A stretch of 64,000 nucleotides of DNA from Liolophura sinensis (GCF_032854445.1 NC_088300.1:3784001-3848000), one strand, 5' to 3'; shown: positions 51,601 through 63,925, counted from the stretch's first letter. Program-made: numbers and translations. The notes: a model not told the origin generated them from the letters alone.

Positions 51601-54600
51601 AATTACATTTCCTTGTGCAGTGCATCATTATATGCCATAAAGCTTTAATAGTGGAAGACCTGAAAAATGTAACAGATGTTAAGCGAACTTTAAAATGTCG
51701 AACTTGGTATTGTGTTGTAATTATTGTATTACATAGTGGATAGTGCACAGTGAAGGTTGGACATCATATATTTTTCTTGTGAAAGGTGAAAATGGTAACC
51801 CACGAGAAAAATATTTATGGTATTCAACCTTCACTGTGTAATATTCTATTTATTATTTTTATTTTGATAATATCATGATTTTGTGTATTTGAACAAGTTT
51901 AAGCAATGTTTTTAGCTGTAGGCCTTCACGGACTTGTGTATATAGCATGACCTTGCACGTGAGGTCCTGTATTGTTGTGTCGAAAGAAATGTTAAAGTTG
52001 ACTGAACTTGTACTATGACGTAATTCTGCTAAGCTCGGATTGGAACCCAGAAAATTCCTTTGTGAGATCATGGCTTTGGGGTGTGTAATAACAAAAGTGA
52101 TATCTAACTCTAGCCAGTGAGGTATGATATTTATCAGTGAAGGAAATCCTGACATTTCACCTTTGTATAAATAATAATTAAATACATTATCAATAGAAAG
52201 GAAAATCTTGTTTGGTTTACTGGACTTTTAATTTTCTTTCACTCGTCTTCTTTTTTACATGTGCGATCCACGAGTGAACGTTGGGTTGGGGGAATCTTTG
52301 AGCTGCCACTTTCGCATGTTATCTCGTCATACGAACAGTTCAGACCTCTGATGAATTTCCCTTAGAATTCTCTAAATTGACATTTTTCAGAAAATATTGG
52401 TCCAGAAGGTTTAGGTAGAAGGCAAATACATGTACAGCTCATTTTGTAGTTAGCTGAACCAACTCATTTGACCATCTTCAGCACAGACAACTGGTCAGTA
52501 GTTCAGTAATCTCCAGGCGCCAAATGTGTTTAGGTTTGATTTGTGTTGTTGACAGAGGTGGCAGTGTTTTACATTTATTCCCACATCTGGGTTCTCTTTC
52601 TGGGAGACCCCTGGTGTCCAGTGATCTAGGCCTAGCATGTTTTTGTTTGCACAGCAGTGGGATGTTTTGGTGTATAAAAACATGTCTGCATGGTCTTCAC
52701 TGCATTAAGGCAAATTTGAAAAGTACACTGATAATCTGCTAGCTACTCACAGACAGACTATTTACCCCCCAGTCTGTGTTATTTTATTCCTTGAGGAATC
52801 CCTTTGAGTTGGGTTAGGCCACAGCCTTTTTTTATCAACACCAGTACACTAGTGTCATGTGTTCTCTTGACAACCTCATTGGTTATCCAGACGTTACACA
52901 TAGTCAGCAAAAAGTAGGATGTAGATTGTGTTAAACAATTGCACAATGGACTCAAATTTTGTGGGAGAGTTGAATGATAAATTTAAAGTCATTGTATGAA
53001 ATTTGTAATTAATGTGAATATTCCATTGGACAGAATTGTTATATGTATGTGGTCTGGTTGTCTTTTTGTCTGTTCAATATGTATGTGGTCTGGTTGTCTT
53101 TTTGCCTGTTCAATATGTATGTGGTCTGGTTGTCTTTTTGTCTGTTCAATATGTATGTGGTCTGGTTGTCTTTTTGCCTGTTTAATATGTATGTGGTCTG
53201 GTTGTCTTTTTGTCTGTTCAATATGTATGTGGTCTGGTTGTCTTTTTGTCTGTTCAATATGTATGTGTTATGGTTGTCTTTTTGTCTGTTCAATATGTAT
53301 GTGGTCTGGTTGTCTTTTTGTCTGTTCAATATGTATGTGGTCTGGTTGTCTTTTTGCCTGTTCAATATGTATGTGGTCTGGTTGTCTTTTTGCCTGTTCA
53401 ATATGTATGTGGTCTGGTTGTCTTTTTGCCTGTTCAATATGTATGTGGTCTGGTTGTCTTTTTGCCTGTTCAATATGTATGTGGTCTGGTTGTCTTTTTG
53501 CCTGTTCAATATGTATGTGATCTGGTTGTTTTTGTGTCTGTTCAATATGTATGTGGTCTGGTTGTCTTTTTGCCTGTTCAATATGTATGTAGTCTGGTTG
53601 TCTTTTTGCCTGTTCAATATGTATGTGGTCTGGTGGTCTTTTTGTCTGTTCAATATGTATGTGATCTGGTTGTTTTTGTGTCTGTTCAATGTGTATGTGA
53701 TCTGTGTCTGTTCAGTGTATTTTTTAGTAATTGTTCATACAATCTCCCTACTGAAACAGAGCTAGAGTCAAGCACCTTTTTTTTTTTGCTCTATTCAACG
53801 CTACAGGGCTTGTTACAAGCTAGGACAAAAAATCAGCAAGAGTCTGCTTGTGAAAATTGCATTTCCAAACATGAACAGAAACAAAACTGTTGGGAACATG
53901 TTTTCACAGGGAATCTTTTAATACCTGGTTAAATAGGCTTTGTGCTATGGGTAAACAGCGGGTGCTAGAGGTGGTCAGGAAATGGGGGCAGAAGATGAGG
54001 CCCACAGTAAGGGTTAGCCCAGGGGTATATATATATGGGCTGTAAGGCCAAATGACTTCAACAGTCAGCCTTGACTCCAGGAAGGCCAGTTTCCTACCAG
54101 ACATACACAAACATGGGATAGAAACACAGAGGCTTAAGTATACAGCTGGCTACACAGCGTCCATGTCTGCTGTATTAACTTCTCACATTTGTGCTGCCCA
54201 CCTCCACCTTTCATAGTTTTTTAACTGATTGATTAAATTCATTTATTTATTTTACATGTGTTTGATTTTTTTAATATTTAATTGAAAGAATTTTGATTAT
54301 ATTTGTATAATATGTGTTTTATGTAAACCATAACCTCGATGTTCTGTCAGATTTTGTGTTTGTGAGTATGTTTTATTGTCATCTTGATGGGAATTTTTCC
54401 ATGCAAAACACATATTTGAAGTATGTGTAGCTTTGATAATCTTCATAGTTACTTCAGGAGGCTCAGAACCGCACTGGAGGTCCGGGATCAAAACCGAGTC
54501 CGGTCAAACTTAAGACTTTAGAAATGGTACTTGCTGCTGCCTTGCTTGGATCTCAGCACTAAGAGGTTAGGCTGACGAAACAGAACTGGTTGGCCAGGTG

Positions 54601-57600
54601 TTCATATAATATCACGGGGTGAGGTGTCATGTCTGGTGTCTTCAGCAAGATACCTTGGCGGCATGGACTCACCCTGCCACAAAAGGACACAGTATATGTA
54701 CACACACATAATGACTCCTCATCGTCATATGACTGAAAAATTGTTAAGTATGACGTTAAACCTCGCATTGATGCATTCATTCATTCATTCATTCATTCAA
54801 GAGGCTCAGTAAATTTGATGGAGATTTTGAACATTACTCCTAATTGACGTGCACTGCCCCGATGTTGCATATTTATAAGTGTTTAATGATACACCTCTTG
54901 TGCCAGATATACATGTACGTGGTCTCCATTTTAAAATACATTCTAGGGTTAAAATTAAGGGATTGAAAAATCTGAAGAGATGTGGAAATTCCATGTATTG
55001 TTCACTCAACCCAACTTAGCAGGCATTCTGTTTAACCACAATTATTGACACCTACTTCAAGGTCACTGTCTTCATCTCAAGGTGTTGGGGTGATGAATAA
55101 AAGTTGGCAAAGGGTTCCCATATCAAAAGTCAATATTCAGTGGAGAAGCCATATTTAGAGTTCCAACAGCGAATGAAGAAGCCATATTTGGAGCTCAAAT
55201 ATTTTGATTAAATGTTGACAGTGTTAATATTATGTCGTTTTCTGAACTAGACTGCCATGCTGTCATGCGTGCTTTTTATATTGTTTCTCATTCAAGTGTT
55301 TTGCTGCAGCTTGACAGGATGTATCATATGTGTACAGCGCTCATTTCACAAAGCGATTTGCGACTTTAGCCTAAAGTACGTTCATTAAATCAATAAAATG
55401 TTGACCACATTCTGCTGGTGTTTTGTTGTGAGAGTACAATTTCAGCCCACTTTGAGCGCCCAGACACAAATACATGCATTGTGTTTCACAAGGATGGATA
55501 AAGTTGAAGGCTTTAATCCAAACTGACTTTGTGAAAGTGGTTCCTGGGGCTGTTACATGTACAAGAATACCTTGTACATGTGTTTTGAAATGTTGAGGAA
55601 TGGCACTAGTACCGTGCATAATCGAATTGGCTCTTGGAGGAGGGACTAGAATCCTATAAATACTGAACTTCACAGCAAAGGATCAAAGATTTGTTTTAAG
55701 CCATGTGTTAGTATGTTTGTCTGATACAGAAACTTGTATACATCTACAGACCTTAGGTTCATTTTAGTAAAGAAATATGTAATAGTTCAACATCTAATAC
55801 TTGCACTTTACTGACCTTAGTAAGTTACTCATTGGCATTCAGTAGATGTGCTTGTGGCTTATTGGATTTTCTGTTTTGTGATTTCAGTCCACTGAGAGTG
55901 ACCTGTCGTGGGATGAAGACGATGTAACAGTCAACACCAAGGTGTCCTTCACAGAGTTCATGCAGCAGTTCAAGGAGCTCACTGATTGGCTGAGCCAGAT
56001 TCACCTGGTTTCGCAGAGGAAAGCTACTAGTCGATCTGAGAAATACCTCAATCAGGTGAGTGCTCACATACCATAATGTTGTTCTTTAATAGACAGAATG
56101 CCATCAGTTTTATAAAAATAGTGTCATAAAAAGCTCAGGATGGTCTGCCCGACAATAAATTCATGTGTTCCAACAGCTAAGAAAGCTAGAAATACCAACC
56201 TTATCCCGTTGGGGATATGTCACTTTTACCCAGTGCGAGATGCCCTGTTATTTTCAAAGAGAAAATCACAGAACTGTATGAACAGATTGGAGGCTGGTTT
56301 ATAGGAGACAGAGACTCCTTATAGAGCAACATTGTGACCATGTTGTGCCACGAATTGTGTGGAAATTACATCATTGTCCTAGCCTAATTCACTTCAAAGG
56401 AGGTGAATAATGCACGGAGTATTGGTAATATGCTAGCTATATATCTTAGATTTATATTATATATGTAAGCGAACCTGCGGATGGTCGTGGGCCTCCCCTG
56501 GGCTCTGCTCGGTTTGCTCCAATCATAATGCTGACTGCTGTCGTATAAGGGAAATATTCTTGTGTACAGAGTAAAACACCAATCAAATAAATAGACAAAT
56601 ACATGTAAGTGAACCTGCGGATGGTCGTGGGCTTCCCGGGGCTCTGCTCGGCTTGCTCCCATCATAATGCTGGCTGCTGTCGTATAAGGGAAATATTCTT
56701 GTGTACGGAGTAAAACACCAATCAAATAAATAAACAAATACATGCAAGTGAACCTGCGGATGGCCCTGGGCTTCCCCCAGGCTCTGCTCGGTTTGCTCCC
56801 ATCATAATGCTAGCCACCTTCGTGTAAGTGAAATATTTTTGCTTAAGGCATAAAACTCCAATCAAACAAATAAATAAACAAATATATGTAGGTGTGCCAT
56901 GTTAAGCAGATTGATGTCGCAGAACATTAAATGACCATCAAAGGAATGTGAACCCTCACCCCATGGAAATATATATTCAAAATACTTCAGTATAAAACAA
57001 GGTCATCACCAGCCTAAATTGAAGACTTTCAGGGTAGCAAGCATGTTCTTTGAAGTTTACATGGTTTGTAAAATCCATTTGTTGTCAAATATTGGGTGGC
57101 CAAGTGTTATGTCAAACATATGACATTAAACAACAATCAAATGAAATCAAACCATGTGGTATATGGTGTTCTACATGTATGTCATAGATCACTTGGCCAT
57201 GTCCCTAGTGTTCTACATGTATGTCATAGATCACTTGACCATGTTCCTAGTGTTCTACATGTATGTCATAGATCACTTGGCCATGTCCCTAGTGTTCTAC
57301 ATGTATGTCAGATCACTTGGCCATGTCCCTAGTGTTCTACATGTATGTTATAGATCACTTGGCCATGTCCCTAGTGTTCTACATGTATGTCATAGATCAC
57401 TTGGCTATGTTCCTAGTGTTCTACGTGTATGTTATAGATCACTTGGCCATGTTCCTAGTGTTCTACATGTATGTCATAGATCACTTGGCCATGTTCCTAG
57501 TGTTCTACATGTATGTCATAGATCACTTGGCCATGTTCCTAGTGTTCTACATGTATGTCATAGATCACTTGGCCATGTTCCTAGTTTATGATCTTTAATC

Positions 57601-60600
57601 GGAATTGTTCCGTTAATTATAATCTCAGAGCTTGGACATTTGGACTGTTGTGTCATGGTTGTCTAATTGGTATATCATAAAACAGGTGTTCTTTAAGCCG
57701 AAGTAACTTTATTTTCCATAAATTAAAAAAAATTTTCAGGGTTACAATTAACACAGAAATAGCCGGTACATCACCTTGGACAGCAGCTGTCATCTGCCGT
57801 TTGCAATCAACATGATGCCAAGTGCACATTTAGCCAACCTGAGTTGTGTTTATGCTAAGATGGAAAAAAGATTGAATTTCATAGAAGAAGATAGAACAGA
57901 AGACAAGAATACACTTTTGTATGTTGATTCAGTTGTACGTGCTCTACTGTAGATCTTATGTCATTAAAGTTACATGTTAATACTTGTTAAGACTTTCCAC
58001 AGGATAAATACTCTGGGAAGTGGTTTTCTTCATCTAACCTTGATTTATGTCACGAGAGTTTAAGATGTATTATCATCTGTGTGGTGTTTAGCCCCCAGGA
58101 TTTTCAAGTGGTAAAATCGACTTCAGTCAGATATGTGAAATACAACAGGAAAAATGTCATTGAAATAATTTACAAATTATACTTGGTATGTTGTCTCCCT
58201 TGTCTTCAAATTGCATTGCACTATATAGCTTGAAGTAAGAGGCACTAATGGACTCCTTGGTGCATGCCAGTGTCACAGTGACCTTGACTGGTCACACTCC
58301 CAGAGGGCCTTATTTGGGCATAAATGTAACGATTTTGTTAATCATTCCTAATGTCATTGCAACTTTGTTATTATTAATTCTGTTCAGTGAAGTGGAGTGA
58401 TCTTAATCCTAATGTAAAAGGCAGTGTGTTATCTGTGCCCTGGGAATAAGGTACCATAGGCTGTAATAGAATAGATGTCAAAAGAGGCAGTTTCAGTCAA
58501 GTTTACTTGCCAAACTTAAAACTTGTCTCAATTGAAAACTTAGTCATTTTCTTCTAATAACTGTAAGAAACAAGCTTGAGACCTGTACCCTTTGAATCAG
58601 ATAGCCTGCTCAGACAGATGTAATGCAAAAAAGACAGTAGCAATTTTTTTTAGCTTTATCTGATACCAACCGAGTCTGTCTTTGGTCGTGATAGCAACTG
58701 CACTGAATTCCAGGAGAGCTTCAGGCAAAGCTTTGGTAATCTTTTAGTCTTTTGTTCGAGACAAAGAAGCCCTGATGAGTCACCCCACAAATACGCCTAG
58801 CCGTGGAATTAAGACTGGCATGTGCACTATTGATGTTCACCCAATTTCCAGATTCCCCGTCAATGAATTTGGATCAATATCTGCACTGGGTCATTGTGAA
58901 TGGGCTGCACATGCATGTGTGAGTATCTCACAGGGCTGCACAAGTCTCCTCATGCAGAGAAATTGTGCCAGATGAATTTGTGACAGTAAAGTTTAGCAGA
59001 CTCTCCATACGGCCAGACTCTCACCATGTGTGGACCAATGAAATCCCAGCAATGATTCCTTACATGACCAGTATCCCATACATCTACAGCATACCCTTGA
59101 CCGAGCAGCAATAACCATGTGCTATATACCATGTACATAACTATCACCAAAGGCACAGCTAACTAAAGGCTTCCAAAAATTTTATTAGTTTTAATTTTTT
59201 ATTAGGAAAAAGAAAAAACGATCTTGTCAAATTATATTGCGATTGAGGTGTATATTAATGATCAACACCCCCTACCCCCACCTGGCCCATCCAGACAAGC
59301 CACACAAGCTTAAAGCTGGACATCAAAAGGTCTTCAAACAGAGCCATTCATCTTGGGTATCAAATGAAAAATAATTTTATTTCTTGTATGATCCAGTGTA
59401 TTTGTGCATTGTCTGATATTTTTGACGTGTGGAAATTGGGCATATGAGTTGTGTAGATTAACAGTGTTCCCGTGCCAGACTAATAAATAAGCCTAGAATT
59501 AGAGGTGAAACAAATATACCCCACAAAAGTAGGAATTAAAGTCGTTACCTGTAATTCAAGGTGCATTTTGTTTATGGTTTTATTTTATGGGAATTGATGT
59601 GGGCCACTTACACATGTATAATAGTGTGTTAGCTATGGAACTGTGTGCTACTAATTTAATTGGCAGATTTGTGCCTGCCCATGAAAATCCCTGTGCCAAA
59701 TTTAACAAAGAGATTGATCTCCCAGATCTAGCCTTTGATCGGTCAAGCCATGCTGTCCAGTGTGCAAACTGACCAGCTCATTTCCTGGTCTCCAGGACAA
59801 CCAAGTTGTCTCTGATGTCTGTCAATGAGGATTATTGATAAACTTGTTGAGTTGCCTAGTTCTAATGCAGTTACACAGGTAATGTAGTGTTTACTAAGAG
59901 ACGGATTGATCCCATTTATGATTTGTGCTTGCTGTACATCTAAGCTAGATCTGCTGCGTGTCATGGAGAACTGCTACAAGCTTGCAAATGGTCATCTGGT
60001 CTTATTTAGGGATCTCTAATATTGTGATCAAGTTCTTCATAGAGTAAACTAAATGAAAACTGGGTTTAATTTGGATTCAAAATAATACTTGTGGTAGTTT
60101 CATTTAGGGGAGACCACTCTTTGATACCAGCTTGTCTTGTATGATTTGTCTTCCCTTTGTGAAATCTCATGATGGTGTAGATTACTGTCTCACGTGTTAA
60201 TATTTTCATCTGGTTATGGAATATTATCAGAGGTGTGTGATGTTTAGCAGCGTTATTTGGATGTTGTCATTATCTCCTGTAAAACCAGTTACTTTCTCAT
60301 AGTTCTAAACATGTTCTAATCAACTATGAAAGGTATTGCTGCAATAATGCCTGTAGAAGTGACATTAAATATCATTCATTCATTTAGCACTAATGTTTCA
60401 GAAAAGGCTTTTGGTAATGAGATCCTTAAAAACTTTACATTCATATTATGATTGAAGTTGTTTTTTGTGCTGATTAGAAAACACTAAAGAAATGATGATA
60501 TGCAGGGTATAAGCTAGGAATTTATTCATCAAATGAGCTCTGCTCACTTTATAGACTACCATCTTGATGTCATGTTTTCAAACTGCTACTGTTTGTAGAA

Positions 60601-62729
60601 TGCAGCTGTCTGGCAACTGGTTCTTGGTTTCTTGTAATTACTATTAAAAGGCCTTGAACCTGTTTCTTCATAATCACCCAGTAGGGTGCTGACAACTGTT
60701 ACTTAAGAAGATCTTCACTGAGGGAAAGAACTGTGTGCATGTGAGGTGGAGGGGGGGGGGGGGGGGATATGGAAGGGGCTTGTTGCCGGTGGGTCTCCAT
60801 GGGCAGTGAAACTGTTTTCTGATTGGCTGATGTGTTTTACCTGTATTCTCCCATTGGTCACAATTCAACCTGTGATTTCATGCCTGTACCTGGCAGGTCT
60901 GAAGAATCAGCTTGTTGTCTACATAGAGGATATGTGTACATTGCATAAAAGTGTGTAAGGTTTTTATGTAACTTGCTATATCCTGTTCCCGTATTTCCGG
61001 GAGACACTCAGCTCTTACATCCAGGCTTGAATATCTGCCAGTATTCAACTATACTGCTGTTCATGGTACACTGTCACCACATGTATACAGCATGGCAGGA
61101 GCGTCTGTTGGTCAACCTGCACTTTGATTAGGATTTAGACTTTGGAATTAATGGCAGGAATGCAGTCCCCTGTGAGTACATGAAGAATAGTCTAGTGTTT
61201 CCACCCGATAGTCCTTATTTACATGTATCCTCACGGTAATATGGATGGATACTTTGTTCAGAACAAAAGTTTAGCAATTATGGTAAACATGTATATATGA
61301 TACTTGTTTACATAAGTACATGTAAGTGATACTTGTTTACATAAGTACATGTAAGTGATATTGTGAACAGCTTTGTATGATAGTGAACATTATAAGATGA
61401 GATTGTTTATGAAATTTCCTGTAAGACCTGCAAGCACAGGTAGTCCTTTTATCTGTGGTGTACACATGTTGAAGTTTTGAATCACCTTTAGATGTTTAAA
61501 AAAAATAATAATAAAGAGCTTTTTGTTAGATTAAACAAAGTAAGATTCTGTGCTTCAAAGAAAAACAAATAGATGAATAATAAATATAGTATCTTTGTGG
61601 TTGTCAGCTGACTGCCTCTTTAAATACGCATTTGGATTCTACTGCCAAGAATACACTGCAGATGTGTGATTTGGCTGCTGATGTAATTGTTAACATGTTA
61701 ATGTCAAGAACGGACACAGGTTGTGCAAATGTTTAACTGGGCTGTTAGAGCACACTGGAATTACGTCAGGTTTGTTCGATTGGCTTTCGAGTTTACAGCA
61801 GGACAATAGAGCCATTGTGACATAAATGTGACAGAAACCTTCAGCTATTGTTAAGTGTGCGAACTGGGCTTGTTATCTCGATCTCTATCATAGTCAGTGA
61901 GTAAAGTCACATTTTATTACCAAATTTCTAGCTGCTGTTCTCTGAAGAGTGATACAGGGTTTGTACTGGGCCAGGGTTTGTACTGGGCCAGAAAAGTCTG
62001 GAATTTGAAAGTTACTTTTCTAGGCTGTAAAATTATTAAGTTTTTGTAGTTCAGCTAGGAAAAGCCGACATTGGGGCTACAGACAGCCTGTGCTACTGTT
62101 GAAAGTATGTGTTTTCCTTTTAAAAAAGTGCTTTATACTCTGCTGTAATCAGCATAAGTGTAAAATATTTATTATATGAAGCCTGGAAAATGTGAATTTT
62201 GAGTCAGGAAAAGCCTGAAAGTTTGAAGTGTGTGAATTTTGATGATAAACGAATGCTGTTTAAATTTGCCGATATGCAGTTGTTTTAGGCAAGGCTTCTC
62301 CTGTATTTGAGGTGGCCAAATTTTAACATGTTAATAAATGCTATATAATTAATAGAAACATGTTTTTGCCGAAGGGTCTTTTCTTTCAGACGTAGCTATG
62401 TGAACATCTTTTTGATAAGATTATTTAATCCAAGTCACCATTATTGCATTTTATTCATATTTATGGTTTTTGGTTCAGAGATGAGAAAGTTGATGGTGTG
62501 ACTTTAACATGGAGTTTATTGTGTTCCCAGGCTTACCATGAAGAGTTGCTGCAAAGTTCCCCTCGTCGCAAGCTGTTTAACGATTATGCAAAGCAGCTGT
62601 TGAAGCGTTACCCAAGTCTCAAGGAGGAGATTAATCAGCGTATCCAACATCTCAACGGACACTGGCAGACGCTGCAAAAGGTTGTCCTTCCACAGAACGG
62701 CTTTCAGGACGCCAAAACAATGCTGAGTG
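45199..62729 (+). CDS. Spectrin-repeat protein, first three coding exons (3' part outside window)
   Basis: Exons 45199-45639, 55888-56055 and 62531-62729 join in phase 0 and 0 and end in phase 1 at a GT donor, giving 269 residues. The ATG has A at -3 and G at +4, and an in-frame stop lies 75 bases before it. Residues 1-110 are Ser/Thr/Pro-rich and probably disordered, with a basic KRRRM (61-65) that could be a nuclear signal. Residues 111-147 look helical (FKKRYKKDELWPAI...). Residues 168-260 look like one spectrin-type triple helix, with helix A Trp at 181 (ELTDWLSQI) and helix C Trp at 247 (LNGHWQTLQ). The pattern recalls large scaffold proteins such as AKAP6 or nesprins, but I cannot name the orthologue. 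Spectrin-like fold: fair confidence; family: open. Confidence 0.85.
45640..47565. other. Intron 1 of the spectrin-repeat gene, first part
   Basis: No exon or element recognised. A short G-rich tract lies at 46513-46535. Confidence 0.5.
47570..48115 (+). repeat. 18-20-bp minisatellite, about 28 copies, with higher-order structure
   Basis: Basic unit GTACATACTTTCCTGACGA and variants (GTACATAGTTTCCTGATGT, GTACATACTTCCTGACGT). A block of about four unit types recurs near 47690, 47755, 47825 and 47900, showing higher-order amplification. All three minus-strand frames are open for about 190-200 codons because no unit variant encodes a stop in those frames; they are not genes. Confidence 0.93.
48120..51740. 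other. Intron 1 of the spectrin-repeat gene, middle part
   Basis: AT-rich with many ACATGTA words. No exon or element recognised. Confidence 0.45.
51746..51838. mobile_element. Foldback (MITE-like) element, 93 bp
   Basis: Left arm 51746-51781 and right arm 51801-51838 are inverted repeats. The outer 14 bases CACAGTGAAGGTTG pair perfectly, and TATTTTTCTTGTG pairs with the right-arm partner with one mismatch. The 19-base loop is AAAGGTGAAAATGGTAACC. The right side is followed by TA and the left side has TA three bases out, so a TA target site is possible but not clean. Confidence 0.7.
51842..53035. other. Intron 1 of the spectrin-repeat gene, third part
   Basis: No element recognised. Short open frames only. 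Confidence 0.4.
53041..53706 (+). repeat. 36-bp minisatellite, about 18 copies
   Basis: Unit ATATGTATGTGGTCTGGTTG followed by TCTTTTTGCCTGTTCA (GTC/GCC variants). Because 36 is a multiple of three and the unit is stop-free in several frames, both strands show open frames of 174-240 codons. They are translations of the repeat (for example MYVVWLSFCLFN) and not genes. Confidence 0.96.
54467..54800 (+). mobile_element. Second SINE family with (ATTC)n tail
   Basis: The right end reads GTCATATGACTGAAAAATTG, TTAAGTATGACGTTAAACC, then (ATTC)n, a 3' end distinct from the (AAAT)n SINE. The left end carries GGGATCAAAACC, a B-box-like word. A 9-bp duplication GAGGCTCAG flanks it (54458-54466 and 54801-54809). 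It lies in sense orientation in intron 1 of the spectrin-repeat gene. Confidence 0.8.
54810..55887. other. Intron 1 of the spectrin-repeat gene, last part
   Basis: No element recognised between the (ATTC)n SINE and coding exon 2. Confidence 0.45.
55888..56055 (+). CDS. Coding exon 2 of the spectrin-repeat gene (helix A)
   Basis: 56 codons between TGATTTCAG and GTGAGTG. An acidic linker SDLSWDEDD leads into FTEFMQQFKELTDWL, which has the heptad pattern and Trp of spectrin helix A. Confidence 0.88.
56465..56885 (+). repeat. Three tandem copies of a SINE 3' domain (about 140-bp period)
   Basis: Each unit starts GTAAGTGAACCTGCGGATGG (or a variant) and runs through CATCATAATGCTGG and TATAAGGGAAATATTCTTG to CACCAATCAAATAAATA, then ACAAATACAT. 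Starts are at 56465, 56605 and 56744. All lack the tRNA-like head, and the junctions are alike (ATACATGTAAG), so the trimer came from tandem duplication and not from three insertions. Short imperfect repeats of this kind can seed a satellite. Confidence 0.9.
57166..57586 (+). repeat. 42-bp minisatellite, 10 copies
   Basis: Unit GTGTTCTACATGTATGTCAT followed by AGATCACTTGGCCATGTTCC and TA. One unit lacks three bases (GTCAGATC for GTCATAGATC). Open plus-strand frames of 78-145 codons follow from the unit length and are not genes. Confidence 0.94.
57600..62530. other. Intron 2 of the spectrin-repeat gene, main part
   Basis: Mostly AT-rich. Minor items: a run of 16 G (60751-60766); a 29-bp direct repeat at about 61297-61356 (TACTTGTTTACATAAGTACA); a probable worn tail of the (ATTC)n SINE near 60350-60385 (GTGACATTAAATATCATTCA); and an 18-bp doublet near 61960-61990 (GGGTTTGTACTGGGCCAG). 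No exon recognised. Confidence 0.5.
62531..62729 (+). CDS. Coding exon 3 of the spectrin-repeat gene (helices B and C)
   Basis: 66 codons plus one base between GTGTTCCCAG and GTGAGTT. It contains RRKLFNDYAKQLLKRYPSLK and EINQRIQHLNGHWQTLQ, consistent with helices B and C. The next exon is not in the window. Confidence 0.87.
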
Positions 62730-63925
62730 GTGAGTTATCTCCCTTTTTGCAGGATGACCTATTAAGGTAAATGACCTTAAGGTTCACCCATAGACTTGGA
62801 AAGTGTATCCCATGATTCATTGTGTTGGTTATGGTTCTTACTAACTAGGTTCCGCAAGAGAGCATCGGGGGTGGTCGGTATTATATGGGCAGTTCCCAAA
62901 TGTAATACAGTTTCCAAATATAATAAACGAGCTCAGGCTTCAGTGGAAAGGCAGTCAGTCTATGCTCCTACCACCAACCGTTCATGTTTTCTTTTAATCA
63001 TGATGAATTTAGTACATATATGCTTACTTCACAAGAGGTGCAACTTGATTGTTTTGTAATGGCCATTTCATGATGGATTGAGCGTGACTGCCCAGTGCCT
63101 TTACACATATGGAGTGGGATGTCAAATATCTGTTCATATGTAAAGCTCTTTATGTACAAAGCGGTAACAGAACTTAGCTCCCTGTGAATCCTTACTTGCA
63201 AACTACCAGCAGATGATGTCAAACTGTGTTTACAGCAACAATTTACAGTCAGCAGGGCTTGAAATCTTCACGTGTCAATTATACCTGTCGCTGATAACGC
63301 AGAAATCACGCCTGGGCTAAATTTGCCAGTGATCATGAAACATGCACTTGATGTCGATATATACCCAGTCAGTGTTGTGTAAACTTCTGATATGCCAACA
63401 ACTGGAATATCGGACTCTCGATATTCCAGACTTGTACGCAGTGCTACCGAATAGGGGTCAAAGTTAGTCGTGATAGTTTTCGGAAACCTTACTTCGAGTA
63501 TATTTTCTCGAAGGACAGATGGAGGACAGTGCCAATTGTAATGAAACAAAATGTGCACTTTGAGTTACGTACTTTATTCAGATTATACGGGAGGTTGGAG
63601 ACAGATATTTCTCAGTGAAATCCATTTGTATCTGATATACATGGATACAAATATTTGTTGCATAACGAGTCACTGAGTATACAACCGTGCACAAGATAAT
63701 GCTTCTATGTGACTTCCACCTTAGCCAAACAGTCGTACATTTGCCGTTTTAAGGTCCGCAGTGTACATTGTAGCATACTTGTTTGACATGGCCTTGAATC
63801 GAGATAGTGTTTGCAATTTATAGGTTTGTAAGATAGGTTCATCATCTGACTTGATACTTTCTTCAGTTTAATTCAAGAGTATAACTGTAAATTCACATGG
63901 GCTGGTCGGGTCAGTGCCTTGACCC
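62730..63925. other. Intron 3 of the spectrin-repeat gene (runs past the window)
   Basis: No further exon recognised. A CpG-richer patch lies near 63270-63500 with a 96-codon minus-strand frame lacking any known domain. Confidence 0.4.

Noticed and set aside
53039-53932. Long open frames of 174-240 codons on both strands
   Set aside because: They are translations of a 36-bp repeat whose length is a multiple of three; several frames on both strands are open at once.
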